DNA from: JBPCOB01 sp051000715 | GTDB lineage: Bacteria > Actinomycetota > Actinomycetes > JALYNC01 | Direction: 5' to 3' | Assembly: GCA_051000715.1 (NCBI GenBank) | Contig: JBPCOB010000267.1 | Coordinates: 1-8,871, forward strand | DNA: 8,871 nucleotides | Shown here: in pieces, positions 1 through 7,120 of the stretch | Layout: each line of letters opens with the position of its first letter | Numbering within the stretch: the first letter of the stretch is position 1 | Notes under the pieces: model-generated | Told to the model about the DNA's origin: nothing | Databases searched by the model: none | The model's input: only the letters and a program-made list of their open reading frames with translations | Position numbers and translations under genes: made by a program

Positions 1-729
1 GAACCCTCCGAAGCGGGCGCCGGGGGTCGTCCTGCCGCGCGGCGTGGGTCCCTGGCCCACGTCCCCCTCGGCCGGCCGCCCCACGCCTCGGCTGGCGCGA
101 CCCTTGGGTGGCCGGGCCACGAAGATCGCCAGCGCCGCCTCGGTGAAGACCACGTCGTCGGACACCAGCACGTCGTAGGTGTTGAGCTGGTCGGGTGCGA
201 TCAGGTGGACCGAGCCGACGTTGCGCAGGCTCTTCCAGGTGCGCTCGTCGGACCGTTCGGCAACGACCAGCACCCGAGCCCGGCCGGTCACCTCGGCGAG
301 GGAGCGCACCGCCGTCTTCGTCGACGGGAGGTCGGAGTCGACCAGACCGGCCACCACGTGCACCCGCCCGCCGGCGGCCCGGTCGGACAGGGCGCCGCGA
401 AGGGCGGCCGCCTTCATCTTCTTCGGGGTCTTCTGCTCATAGCTGCGCGGGGTAGGCCCGAAGACCGTGCCACCGCCGGTGAACTGCGGCGCCCGGATCG
501 AGCCCTGCCGGGCCCGGCCGGTGCCCTTCTGCCGGTAGGGCTTGCGGCCGCCGCCGGACACCTCGCCCCGGGTCTTGGTGTCGGCCGTGCCCTGTCGGGC
601 GGCGGCGAGCTGGGCGACCACCACCTGGTGCATCAGCGGCACGTTGACCTGGACGCCGAAGACCTCCTCCGGCAGCTCGACCGTGCCTGCCGGGGAACCG
701 CCAGGAGACCACACCGGGACGCTGGTCAC
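1..729 (-). CDS. rplD: 50S ribosomal protein uL4 (L4), 3' end cut by window edge
   Basis: uL4 binds 23S rRNA domain I early in 50S assembly, and its loop lines the peptide exit tunnel. The frame opens with GTG at 729-727 and stays open for 243 codons to base 1, with no stop seen. The start overlaps the rplC stop by four bases (GTGA), implying translational coupling; a weak AAGGCAGG-like ribosome site lies in the rplC end. The basic tunnel loop is at about residues 59-95 (GGGRKPYRQKGTGRARQGS, then APQFTGGGTVFGPTPR). The globular C-terminal part is recognisable through NTYDVLVSDDVVFTEAAL (183-200). Oddity: beyond FVA (203-205), where uL4 normally ends, a Gly/Pro/Arg-rich tail continues for at least 38 residues. 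In E. coli L4 represses its own S10 operon; no equivalent leader is evident here. Identity is certain; the tail and true end are not. Confidence 0.95.
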   Translation of the reverse strand, partial: MTSVPVWSPGGSPAGTVELPEEVFGVQVNVPLMHQVVVAQLAAARQGTADTKTRGEVSGGGRKPYRQKGTGRARQGSIRAPQFTGGGTVFGPTPRSYEQKTPKKMKAAALRGALSDRAAGGRVHVVAGLVDSDLPSTKTAVRSLAEVTGRARVLVVAERSDERTWKSLRNVGSVHLIAPDQLNTYDVLVSDDVVFTEAALAIFVARPPKGRASRGVGRPAEGDVGQGPTPRGRTTPGARFGGF

Positions 730-1391
730 TGCGGACCTGCCTTGGGCAGGCCGCCCTTGACCGCCGTACGAACCAGGACCAGGCCACCGGCTGGACCGGG
801 CACCGCGCCGCGGATCAGCAGCAGGCCCCGCTCGGCGTCCACGCCGTGAACTAACAGGTTGAGCGTGGTGGTTCGCGCGTGCCCCATCCGGCCGGCCATC
901 TTGGTGCCGGGAAACACCCGGGACGGGGTGGCGCAGGCGCCGATCGAGCCTGGCGACCGGTGCTTGCGCTGAACGCCGTGGCCGGCGCCGAGCCCCTTGA
1001 AGTTGTGCCGCTTCATGACGCCGGCGTAGCCCTTGCCCTTGCTTGTGCCGACGACGTCGACCCGGGTGCCGGCGGAAAAGGCTTCCGCGGTCACCTCCTG
1101 GCCGACGGTGTAGGCGGCCGCGTCGGTGGTGCGGACCTCGACCAGGTGCCGACGCGGCGGCACACCGGCCTTGCGGTAGTGCCCGGCCAGCGGCTTGGTG
1201 ACCTTGCGCGGGTCGACCGCGCCGTACGCCAGCTGGACCGCGGAGTAGCCGTCGCGCTCCGGCGTACGCACCTGGGTCACGATGCACGGACCGGCCCGCA
1301 CGACGGTCACCGGAACGATCCGGTTGGCATCGTCGAACACCTGGGTCATGCCGAGCTTCTCGCCCAGCACGCCGGTTGTCTGCTTCCCCAT
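726..1391 (-). CDS. rplC: 50S ribosomal protein uL3 (L3)
   Basis: uL3 is a primary 23S rRNA-binding assembly protein whose long loop reaches toward the peptidyl-transferase centre. The 221-residue product starts GKQTTGVLGEKLGMTQVFDD, the standard bacterial L3 N-terminus. It carries the central extension HGVQRKHRSPGSIGACATPS and then KMAGRMGHARTTTLNL. In place of the Gln that PrmB methylates in E. coli L3, this protein has ACAT, which I believe is usual for actinobacteria. The ATG is supported by GAGGG (1402-1406) ten bases upstream; that site overlaps the rpsJ stop codon, and the rpsJ-rplC gap is only 13 bases. The C-terminus ends GGLPKAGPQ, a few residues longer than the family core, and overlaps the rplD start by four bases. 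This is a normal member of the S10 operon. Confidence 0.98.
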   Translation of the reverse strand: MGKQTTGVLGEKLGMTQVFDDANRIVPVTVVRAGPCIVTQVRTPERDGYSAVQLAYGAVDPRKVTKPLAGHYRKAGVPPRRHLVEVRTTDAAAYTVGQEVTAEAFSAGTRVDVVGTSKGKGYAGVMKRHNFKGLGAGHGVQRKHRSPGSIGACATPSRVFPGTKMAGRMGHARTTTLNLLVHGVDAERGLLLIRGAVPGPAGGLVLVRTAVKGGLPKAGPQ

Positions 1392-1404
1392 GACGTCGTC
1401 GCCC

Positions 1405-1713
1405 TCAGAGTTTGATCTCGATGTCGACGCCAGCCGGCAGGTCGAGCCGCATGAGCGAGTCGACCGTCTTCGGCGTCGGGTCCAGGATGTCGATCAGGCG
1501 CTTGTGCGTCCGCATCTCGAAGTGCTCCCGGCTGTCCTTGTACTTGTGCGGCGAGCGGATGACGCAGTAGACGTTCTTCTCGGTGGGCAGCGGAACCGGG
1601 CCTGCGACCGACGCACCCGTCCGGGTCACCGTCTCGACGATCTTGCGCGCCGAGCTGTCGATGACCTCATGGTCGTACGCCTTGAGCCGGATGCGGATCT
1701 TCTGTCCCGCCAT
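1405..1713 (-). CDS. rpsJ: 30S ribosomal protein uS10 (S10, NusE)
   Basis: uS10 is a 30S head protein that also acts as NusE with NusB in transcription antitermination. The product has 102 residues, the usual length, and begins AGQKIRIRLKAYDHEVIDSS. It contains the diagnostic 30S-binding loop SPHKYKDSREHFEMRTHKR (about residues 54-72) and ends VDIEIKL. The ATG has a good Shine-Dalgarno AAGGA (1722-1726) with 8-base spacing. It is the first gene of the S10 operon in this window, 93 bases downstream of the tuf stop, and rplC follows after 13 bases. The gap upstream holds a strong hairpin, so rpsJ may be fed by read-through from str, by a promoter inside tuf, or both. I found no convincing -35/-10 pair in the short stretch between hairpin and start. 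Confidence 0.98.
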   Translation of the reverse strand: MAGQKIRIRLKAYDHEVIDSSARKIVETVTRTGASVAGPVPLPTEKNVYCVIRSPHKYKDSREHFEMRTHKRLIDILDPTPKTVDSLMRLDLPAGVDIEIKL

Positions 1714-1714
1714 G

Positions 1715-1724
1715 GGACCGGTCC
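1715..1724. repeat. 10-bp palindrome overlapping the rpsJ ribosome site
   Basis: GGACCGGTCC is a perfect palindrome one base upstream of the rpsJ ATG. It includes the last three bases of the Shine-Dalgarno AAGGA. As a hairpin it would give only a 3-bp stem with a CCGG loop, so any structural effect is likely weak. It may be chance. Confidence 0.4.
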
Positions 1725-1756
1725 TTCTCTCTAGGTGTTGCGATTTCTCGGGTCCT

Positions 1757-1801
1757 CGTGCGGCGGCGGCCGGGCCACGCAGCTCCGACCGCCGCCGTAC
1801 G
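1757..1801 (-). terminator. GC-rich hairpin between tuf and rpsJ, possible terminator or attenuator
   Basis: In the minus-strand transcript the bases from 1797 down to 1785 pair with 1773 down to 1761. This is a 13-bp stem with a single U-G wobble (1788/1770) and an 11-nt loop (1784-1774). Beyond one A-C mismatch (1798/1760), three more pairs extend it to 1801/1757. It begins 5 nt after the tuf stop. No U-run follows (AGGACCCGAGAAA), so it resembles the tail-less hairpins common at actinobacterial gene ends. It could fully or partly separate str from S10 transcription, or simply protect the tuf mRNA 3' end. The stem is seen directly; its function is inferred. Confidence 0.6.
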
Positions 1802-1806
1802 CGGTG

Positions 1807-3000
1807 CTACTTGAGGATCTTGGTCACCCGACCGGCGCCCACGGTGCGACCGCCCTCGCGGATGGCGAAGCGCAGGCCCTCCTCCATGGCGATCGGCTGG
1901 ATCAACTGGACCGTCATCTCGGTGTTGTCAACCGGCATGACCATCTCGGTCCCCTCGGGCAGGGTCACGACGCCGGTCACGTCGGTGGTGCGGAAGTAGA
2001 ACTGCGGCCGGTAGTTGTTGAAGAACGGCGTGTGCCGGCCGCCCTCGTCCTTGGACAGGATGTAGACGTTGGCGTCGAACTGGGTGTGCGGCGTGATCGA
2101 CTTCGGCTTGCACACGACCTGGCCCCGCTCGACGTCCTCGCGCTTGACGCCGCGGAGCAGCAGGCCGACGTTGTCGCCCGCCTGGCCCTGGTCGAGCAGC
2201 TTGCGGAACATCTCCACGCCGGTGACGGTGGTGGTCGTCACCCCCTCCTTGATCCCGACGATCTCCACGGTCTCGTTGATCTTGACGATGCCGCGCTCCA
2301 CCCGGCCGGTCACCACGGTGCCGCGGCCGGTGATGGTGAAGACGTCCTCGATCGGCATCAGGAACGCCCGGTCGACGTCACGGACCGGCTCCGGGATGGA
2401 GGAGTCGACCGCGTTCATCAGCTCGAGGATGGACTCGCTCCACTTGGCGTCGCCCTCGAGCGCCTTGAGCGCGGAGACCCGTACGACGGGAAGGTCGTCG
2501 CCCGGGTACTCATAGGAGGACAGCAGCTCGCGGACCTCGAGCTCGACCAGCTCCAGGATCTCCTCGTCGTCGACCACGTCGGCCTTGTTCAGCGCGACCA
2601 CGATGTAGGGCACGCCCACCTGGCGGGCGAGCAGCACGTGCTCCTTGGTCTGCGGCATCGGGCCGTCGGCCGCCGAGACGACCAGGATCGCGCCGTCCAT
2701 CTGGGCCGCACCGGTGATCATGTTCTTGATGTAGTCGGCGTGGCCGGGGCAGTCGACGTGGGCGTAGTGCCGGGCGTCGGTCTGGTACTCGACGTGGGCG
2801 ATCGAGATCGTGATGCCGCGGGCCTTCTCCTCGGGCGCCTTGTCGATCTGGTCGAACGGCGTGAACGGGTTGAGGTCGGGGTGCTGGTCGTGCAGGACCT
2901 TGGTGATCGCTGCCGTCAGCGTCGTCTTGCCATGGTCGATGTGACCGATGGTGCCGATGTTGACGTGCGGCTTGGTCCGCATGAACTTGGCCTTCGCCAC
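1807..3000 (-). CDS. tuf: Elongation factor Tu
   Basis: EF-Tu is the GTPase that delivers aminoacyl-tRNA to the ribosomal A site. The length of 397 residues is typical of actinobacteria. Domain 1 shows the P-loop GHIDHGKT (19-26), switch I RGITIS with Thr64, DCPGH with catalytic His87 (83-87), NKAD (138-141) and SAL (176-178). Domains 2 and 3 follow, with RGTVVTGRVERG, the SKDEGGRHTPFF stretch and FAIREGGRTVGAG. The Ala of FAIREGG (E. coli A375) and the Gly pair in DEGGRHT are intact, so classic kirromycin-type resistance changes at those positions are absent. Oddity: Val357 replaces the Gly of the conserved MPGDN motif. The start is GTG, backed by a strong GGAGGAGG site six bases away. It lies 66 bases after fusA and is followed by a hairpin. 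Confidence 0.99.
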   Translation of the reverse strand: MAKAKFMRTKPHVNIGTIGHIDHGKTTLTAAITKVLHDQHPDLNPFTPFDQIDKAPEEKARGITISIAHVEYQTDARHYAHVDCPGHADYIKNMITGAAQMDGAILVVSAADGPMPQTKEHVLLARQVGVPYIVVALNKADVVDDEEILELVELEVRELLSSYEYPGDDLPVVRVSALKALEGDAKWSESILELMNAVDSSIPEPVRDVDRAFLMPIEDVFTITGRGTVVTGRVERGIVKINETVEIVGIKEGVTTTTVTGVEMFRKLLDQGQAGDNVGLLLRGVKREDVERGQVVCKPKSITPHTQFDANVYILSKDEGGRHTPFFNNYRPQFYFRTTDVTGVVTLPEGTEMVMPVDNTEMTVQLIQPIAMEEGLRFAIREGGRTVGAGRVTKILK

Positions 3001-3006
3001 TGGTGT

Positions 3007-3014
3007 CCTCCTCC
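3007..3014 (-). promoter_or_regulatory. Strong Shine-Dalgarno of tuf
   Basis: GGAGGAGG lies six bases upstream of the GTG at 3000-2998. It fixes that GTG as the start and fits the very high expression expected of EF-Tu. It is the strongest ribosome-binding site in the window. Confidence 0.85.
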
Positions 3015-3066
3015 GGGACTGCTGTTCTGGTGCGCCGTACGACGAATGGGTGGGGTTGCGATCGGG

Positions 3067-5175
<2,109 letters not shown>

Positions 5176-5212
5176 GGTGGGTCTCGGTCGCTTTCGTAGG
5201 TGTTGAGCCGGC

Positions 5213-5683
5213 TTACCAGCGGTAGTGCGCGAAGGCCTTGTTGGACTCCGCCATCTTGTGGGTGTCCTCGCGCCGCTTGACGCTGGCGCCGAGGCCGTTG
5301 CTCGCGTCGAGCAGCTCGTTCATCAGCCGCTCGGTCATGGTCTTCTCGCGCCGGGCCCGGGAGTAGCCGACCAGCCAGCGCAGCGCCAGCGTCGTGCTAC
5401 GGCCGGCCCGGACCTCGACCGGCACCTGGTAGGTCGCGCCCCCGACCCGGCGGCTCTTTACCTCAAGCGTCGGCTTGACGTTGTCCAGGGCGCGCTTGAG
5501 CGTGACGACCGGGTCGGTGCCGGTCTTGCCGCGGCAACCCTCGAGCGCGGTGTAGACGATGCGCTCGGCGAGTGACCGCTTGCCGCCGCGAAGGACCTTG
5601 TTGACCAGGCTGGTGACGAGCGGCGAGCTGTAGACGGGGTCGGTGACGACCGGGTGCTTGAGTGCCGGTCCCTTGCGCGGCAT
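5213..5683 (-). CDS. rpsG: 30S ribosomal protein uS7 (S7)
   Basis: uS7 nucleates folding of the 16S rRNA 3' major domain and lies near the E site. The product has 156 residues, the standard length. It begins PRKGPALKHPVVTDPVYSS, has the core VNKVLRGGKRSLAERIVYTA and the beta-hairpin TYQVPVEVRAGR (84-95), and ends MAESNKAFAHYRW. A longer open frame extends upstream, but the ATG at 5683 is clearly right: AAGGAG (5692-5697) sits 8 bases away and the protein begins as its homologues do. Its ATG shares one base with the rpsL stop (TGATG), so it is probably translationally coupled. In E. coli S7 represses through an rpsL-rpsG intergenic structure; here no such space exists, so that mechanism cannot operate in the same form. 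Confidence 0.98.
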   Translation of the reverse strand: MPRKGPALKHPVVTDPVYSSPLVTSLVNKVLRGGKRSLAERIVYTALEGCRGKTGTDPVVTLKRALDNVKPTLEVKSRRVGGATYQVPVEVRAGRSTTLALRWLVGYSRARREKTMTERLMNELLDASNGLGASVKRREDTHKMAESNKAFAHYRW

Positions 5684-6057
5684 CAGCTCTTCTCCTTCTT
5701 CGCGCCGTACTTGCTGCGGCCCTGCTTGCGGTTGCGCACGCCCTGCGTGTCGAGGGAGCCGCGGATGATCTTGTAGCGGACGCCGGGGATGTCCCGCACC
5801 CGACCGCCGCGGACGAGCACGATCGAGTGCTCCTGCAGGTTGTGGCCGACGCCGGGGATGTACGCGGTGACCTCGATGCCGCTGGTGAGGCGGACCCGGG
5901 CGACCTTTCGGAGCGCGGAGTTGGGCTTCTTGGGGGTGGTCGTATAGACGCGGGTGCAGACCCCGCGGCGCTGCGGACCGCTCTGCAGCGCCGGGGTCTT
6001 GCTCTTCTCGAGCTTGCTCTGCCGGCCCTTGCGGACCAGCTGTTGGATCGTGGGCAC
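5683..6057 (-). CDS. rpsL: 30S ribosomal protein uS12 (S12), with Arg88
   Basis: uS12 sits at the decoding centre, controls accuracy, and is the classical target of streptomycin-resistance mutations. The length of 124 residues is exact for actinobacteria. It begins PTIQQLVRKGRQSK, carries CTRVYTTTPKKPNSALRKVA (34-53) with Lys43 intact, GHNLQEHS (71-78) and GGRVRDIPGVRY (84-95), and ends KYGAKKEKS. Residue 88 is Arg (codon CGG) where nearly all bacteria have Lys in GGRVKDLPG; Asp89, Pro91 and Gly92 are kept. The GTG at 6057-6055 is chosen because the protein starts there in all homologues and GGAG lies five bases upstream. The frame stays open far upstream, but that part is leader and promoter. 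It is the first gene of the str operon, driven by the promoter at 6248-6276. Confidence 0.98.
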   Translation of the reverse strand: MPTIQQLVRKGRQSKLEKSKTPALQSGPQRRGVCTRVYTTTPKKPNSALRKVARVRLTSGIEVTAYIPGVGHNLQEHSIVLVRGGRVRDIPGVRYKIIRGSLDTQGVRNRKQGRSKYGAKKEKS

Positions 6058-6240
6058 CGCGTCTCCGTGTCGTGGTCGAGAATCTGTTTGCACCGGCTCG
6101 TCCGTCCCACGCGGTCGGGCGTGTCGCGGCCCGATCCACCGGCCCCAATGGGTCGGAGTAATCGGGTGGTTCGGCCAGCCGGCGGGCCGCTCCGGCCGCC
6201 ACCGGGCGTCCGGAAATGCCCGGCGTAGCGCCCGGGCACA
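6058..6240 (-). other. 5' leader of the str operon mRNA
   Basis: If transcription starts about 7-9 bases after the -10 box, a leader of roughly 180 nt precedes rpsL. It is very rich in G/C and self-complementary. One hairpin lies at its very 5' end (6217-6238). A second candidate at 6181-6200 pairs ggcgg with ccgcc and has two more pairs inside. The final part, near 6058-6090, is less structured, has CAAACAGATTCTC, and ends in the GGAG ribosome site. No start codon with a plausible small reading frame stands out. A leader this long on a ribosomal-protein operon is compatible with autogenous or growth-rate control, but the sequence does not show which protein or signal would act. Confidence 0.45.
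6217..6238 (-). promoter_or_regulatory. Hairpin at the predicted 5' end of the str mRNA
   Basis: The minus-strand RNA can fold as TGCCC, bulged G, GGCG, loop CTA, CGCC, GGGCA: nine pairs with one bulge. It begins within about three bases of the predicted transcription start. A 5'-terminal stem of this kind often stabilises mRNA or affects early elongation. The pairing is seen directly; the role is inferred. Confidence 0.5.
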
Positions 6241-6247
6241 AGGGGCT

Positions 6248-6276
6248 ACCTTACCCAGCGCTGCGGCGCAGGTCAA
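6248..6276 (-). promoter_or_regulatory. Predicted housekeeping-sigma promoter of the str operon
   Basis: On the minus strand, TTGACC (6276-6271) and TAAGGT (6253-6248) are separated by exactly 17 bases. They match the actinobacterial principal-sigma pattern TTGACN-N17-TANNNT. Transcription would start near 6241-6239 and read into rpsL about 180 nt downstream. No other pair this good was found between mug and rpsL. The -35 box forms one half of the inverted repeat at 6271-6291. Confidence 0.7.
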
Positions 6277-6291
6277 AGCGGCGAGTTGACC
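6271..6291. repeat. Inverted repeat over the str -35 box
   Basis: GGTCAA, nine bases, then TTGACC: perfect 6-bp arms around a spacer. The left arm, read on the minus strand, is the -35 element of the str promoter. The right arm gives a TTGACC on the plus strand pointing toward mug, but no TANNNT lies at the right distance from it. The repeat could be an operator for a dimeric regulator or a coincidence of two -35-like words. Confidence 0.4.
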
Positions 6292-6348
6292 CGCGCCAGA
6301 TGTCCGCGCACCAGCTTCCTTTGACTCACCAGCGGCGGTTGCCTTCGA

Positions 6349-6404
6349 CATTGGACCGTCAGCCCACACTTGCGGGGCCGCAGCTGTAGGTGCACGGTCC
6401 AATG
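6349..6404. repeat. Perfect 11-bp inverted repeat upstream of mug
   Basis: CATTGGACCGT (6349-6359) and ACGGTCCAATG (6394-6404) are exact reverse complements separated by 34 bases. Inside, cagc (6360-6363) can pair with gctg (6383-6386), and tgcgg (6371-6375) with ccgca (6378-6382), so a nested fold is possible on either strand. It lies about 75 bases upstream of the str -35 box and just before the preferred mug start. Its right arm contains the alternative ATG (6402) of mug. It could be an operator, an mRNA leader element for mug, or a transcription roadblock between the divergent genes. No U-run flanks it. Confidence 0.5.
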
Positions 6405-6458
6405 ATCTCGACCACGAAGCATCGACGGCCACCGATCGCTGGGTGCAAGGCTGGCCGG

Positions 6459-7043
6459 ATGCCACCCGCGGACCCCGAGGCCTTGGACCCCCCGCGGCGG
6501 CCGAGCCGCGAGGAACTGCTGGCGGCGTACGGGCAGACCATTCCAGACCTGGTGGCGCCGGGCCTGCGGGTGCTGCTGTGCGGGATCAACCCCTCCTTGT
6601 GGTCGGGCTGGGCCGGCCAGCACTTCGCCCGACCGGCCAACCGCCTGTGGACCACCCTGCACCTGGCTGGCTTTACCTCCCGCCGGCTGCACCCGAGTGA
6701 GACCGGCGAGCTGCTGGCTGCCGGCCTCGGGGTCACCAACCTCGTAGACCGCGCGACGGCGCGGGCCGACGAGCTCACCACCGAGGAGCTCCGAAACGGC
6801 GTAGGACCACTGACCGCGCTGGTGGAGCGCTGGGAACCGGGCTACGTCGCCTTCCTCGGCCTGTCGGCATACCGGATCGCCTTCGGCCGTCCCCGCGCGG
6901 AGGTGGGACCGCAGCTCGAGCAGCTGGCCGGCACGCCGGTCTGGGTGCTGCCCAATCCGAGCGGGCTGAACGCGCACTACCAGCAGCCGAAGCTCACCGC
7001 CGCGTACACCGAGCTGCGCCGCGCGGCGTACGCCGACTCCTGA
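6459..7043 (+). CDS. mug: Mug-type G:U/T mismatch-specific DNA glycosylase
   Basis: This is a monofunctional glycosylase of the TDG/Mug branch (family 2) of the uracil-DNA glycosylase superfamily. It removes uracil or thymine opposite guanine, and ethenocytosine, to start base-excision repair. With the start at 6459 it has 194 residues. Motif 1, GINPSLWS (42-49), contains the Asn (44) equivalent to E. coli Mug Asn18, which positions the attacking water. RPANRLW follows, then GVTNLVDRATARADEL, and motif 2 LPNPSGLNAHY (about 164-174) supplies the wedge that fills the gap in the flipped-out duplex. The start is uncertain: GTG 6390 and ATG 6402 are in frame, but ATG 6459 has AAGG eight bases upstream, and the intervening residues (HRRPPIAGCKAGR) resemble nothing in the family. 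It is the only plus-strand gene, convergent with rpoC and divergent from rpsL. No clear promoter is visible. Confidence 0.9.
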   Translation: MPPADPEALDPPRRPSREELLAAYGQTIPDLVAPGLRVLLCGINPSLWSGWAGQHFARPANRLWTTLHLAGFTSRRLHPSETGELLAAGLGVTNLVDRATARADELTTEELRNGVGPLTALVERWEPGYVAFLGLSAYRIAFGRPRAEVGPQLEQLAGTPVWVLPNPSGLNAHYQQPKLTAAYTELRRAAYADS

Positions 7044-7061
7044 CACTGGACATGAGCCAGA

Positions 7062-7095
7062 GAGCCAGGAACCGGTGGTAACCGGCCACTGGCTC
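7062..7095. terminator. Possible bidirectional terminator between mug and rpoC
   Basis: gagccag (7062-7068) pairs with ctggctc (7089-7095). Inside a 3x3 internal loop, ccggt (7072-7076) pairs with accgg (7081-7085) around a ggta tetraloop. The hairpin lies 19 bases after the mug stop and 26 bases after the rpoC stop on the other strand, so it could end transcription from both sides. Neither strand has a U-run after the stem, as is common in actinobacteria. A second gagccag at 7054-7060 offers an alternative left arm. Confidence 0.6.
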
Positions 7096-7120
7096 CCTGG
7101 ATAATGCGTGGAGCGTAAGC

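Noticed and set aside
3001..3066. Separate promoter for tuf in the fusA-tuf gap
   Set aside because: No -35/-10 pair at workable spacing was seen. A promoter inside fusA cannot be excluded by eye.
5684..6241. N-terminal extension of uS7 through the rpsL region
   Set aside because: The upstream part is an out-of-frame shadow of rpsL. The 156-residue product with its own strong ribosome site matches the family.
6286..6320. Plus-strand promoter for mug starting from TTGACC at 6286
   Set aside because: No TANNNT-like -10 appears 16-18 bases downstream. TTGACT at 6321 likewise lacks a convincing -10.
6390..6458. Upstream GTG/ATG starts of mug
   Set aside because: They add residues with no family resemblance and overlap the 11-bp inverted repeat. 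The ATG at 6459 has a better placed AAGG. Kept only as alternatives.
6058..6465. N-terminal extension of uS12 upstream of the GTG
   Set aside because: The frame is open upstream, but uS12 has a fixed length of 124 here, a ribosome site precedes the GTG, and the predicted promoter lies inside the extension.
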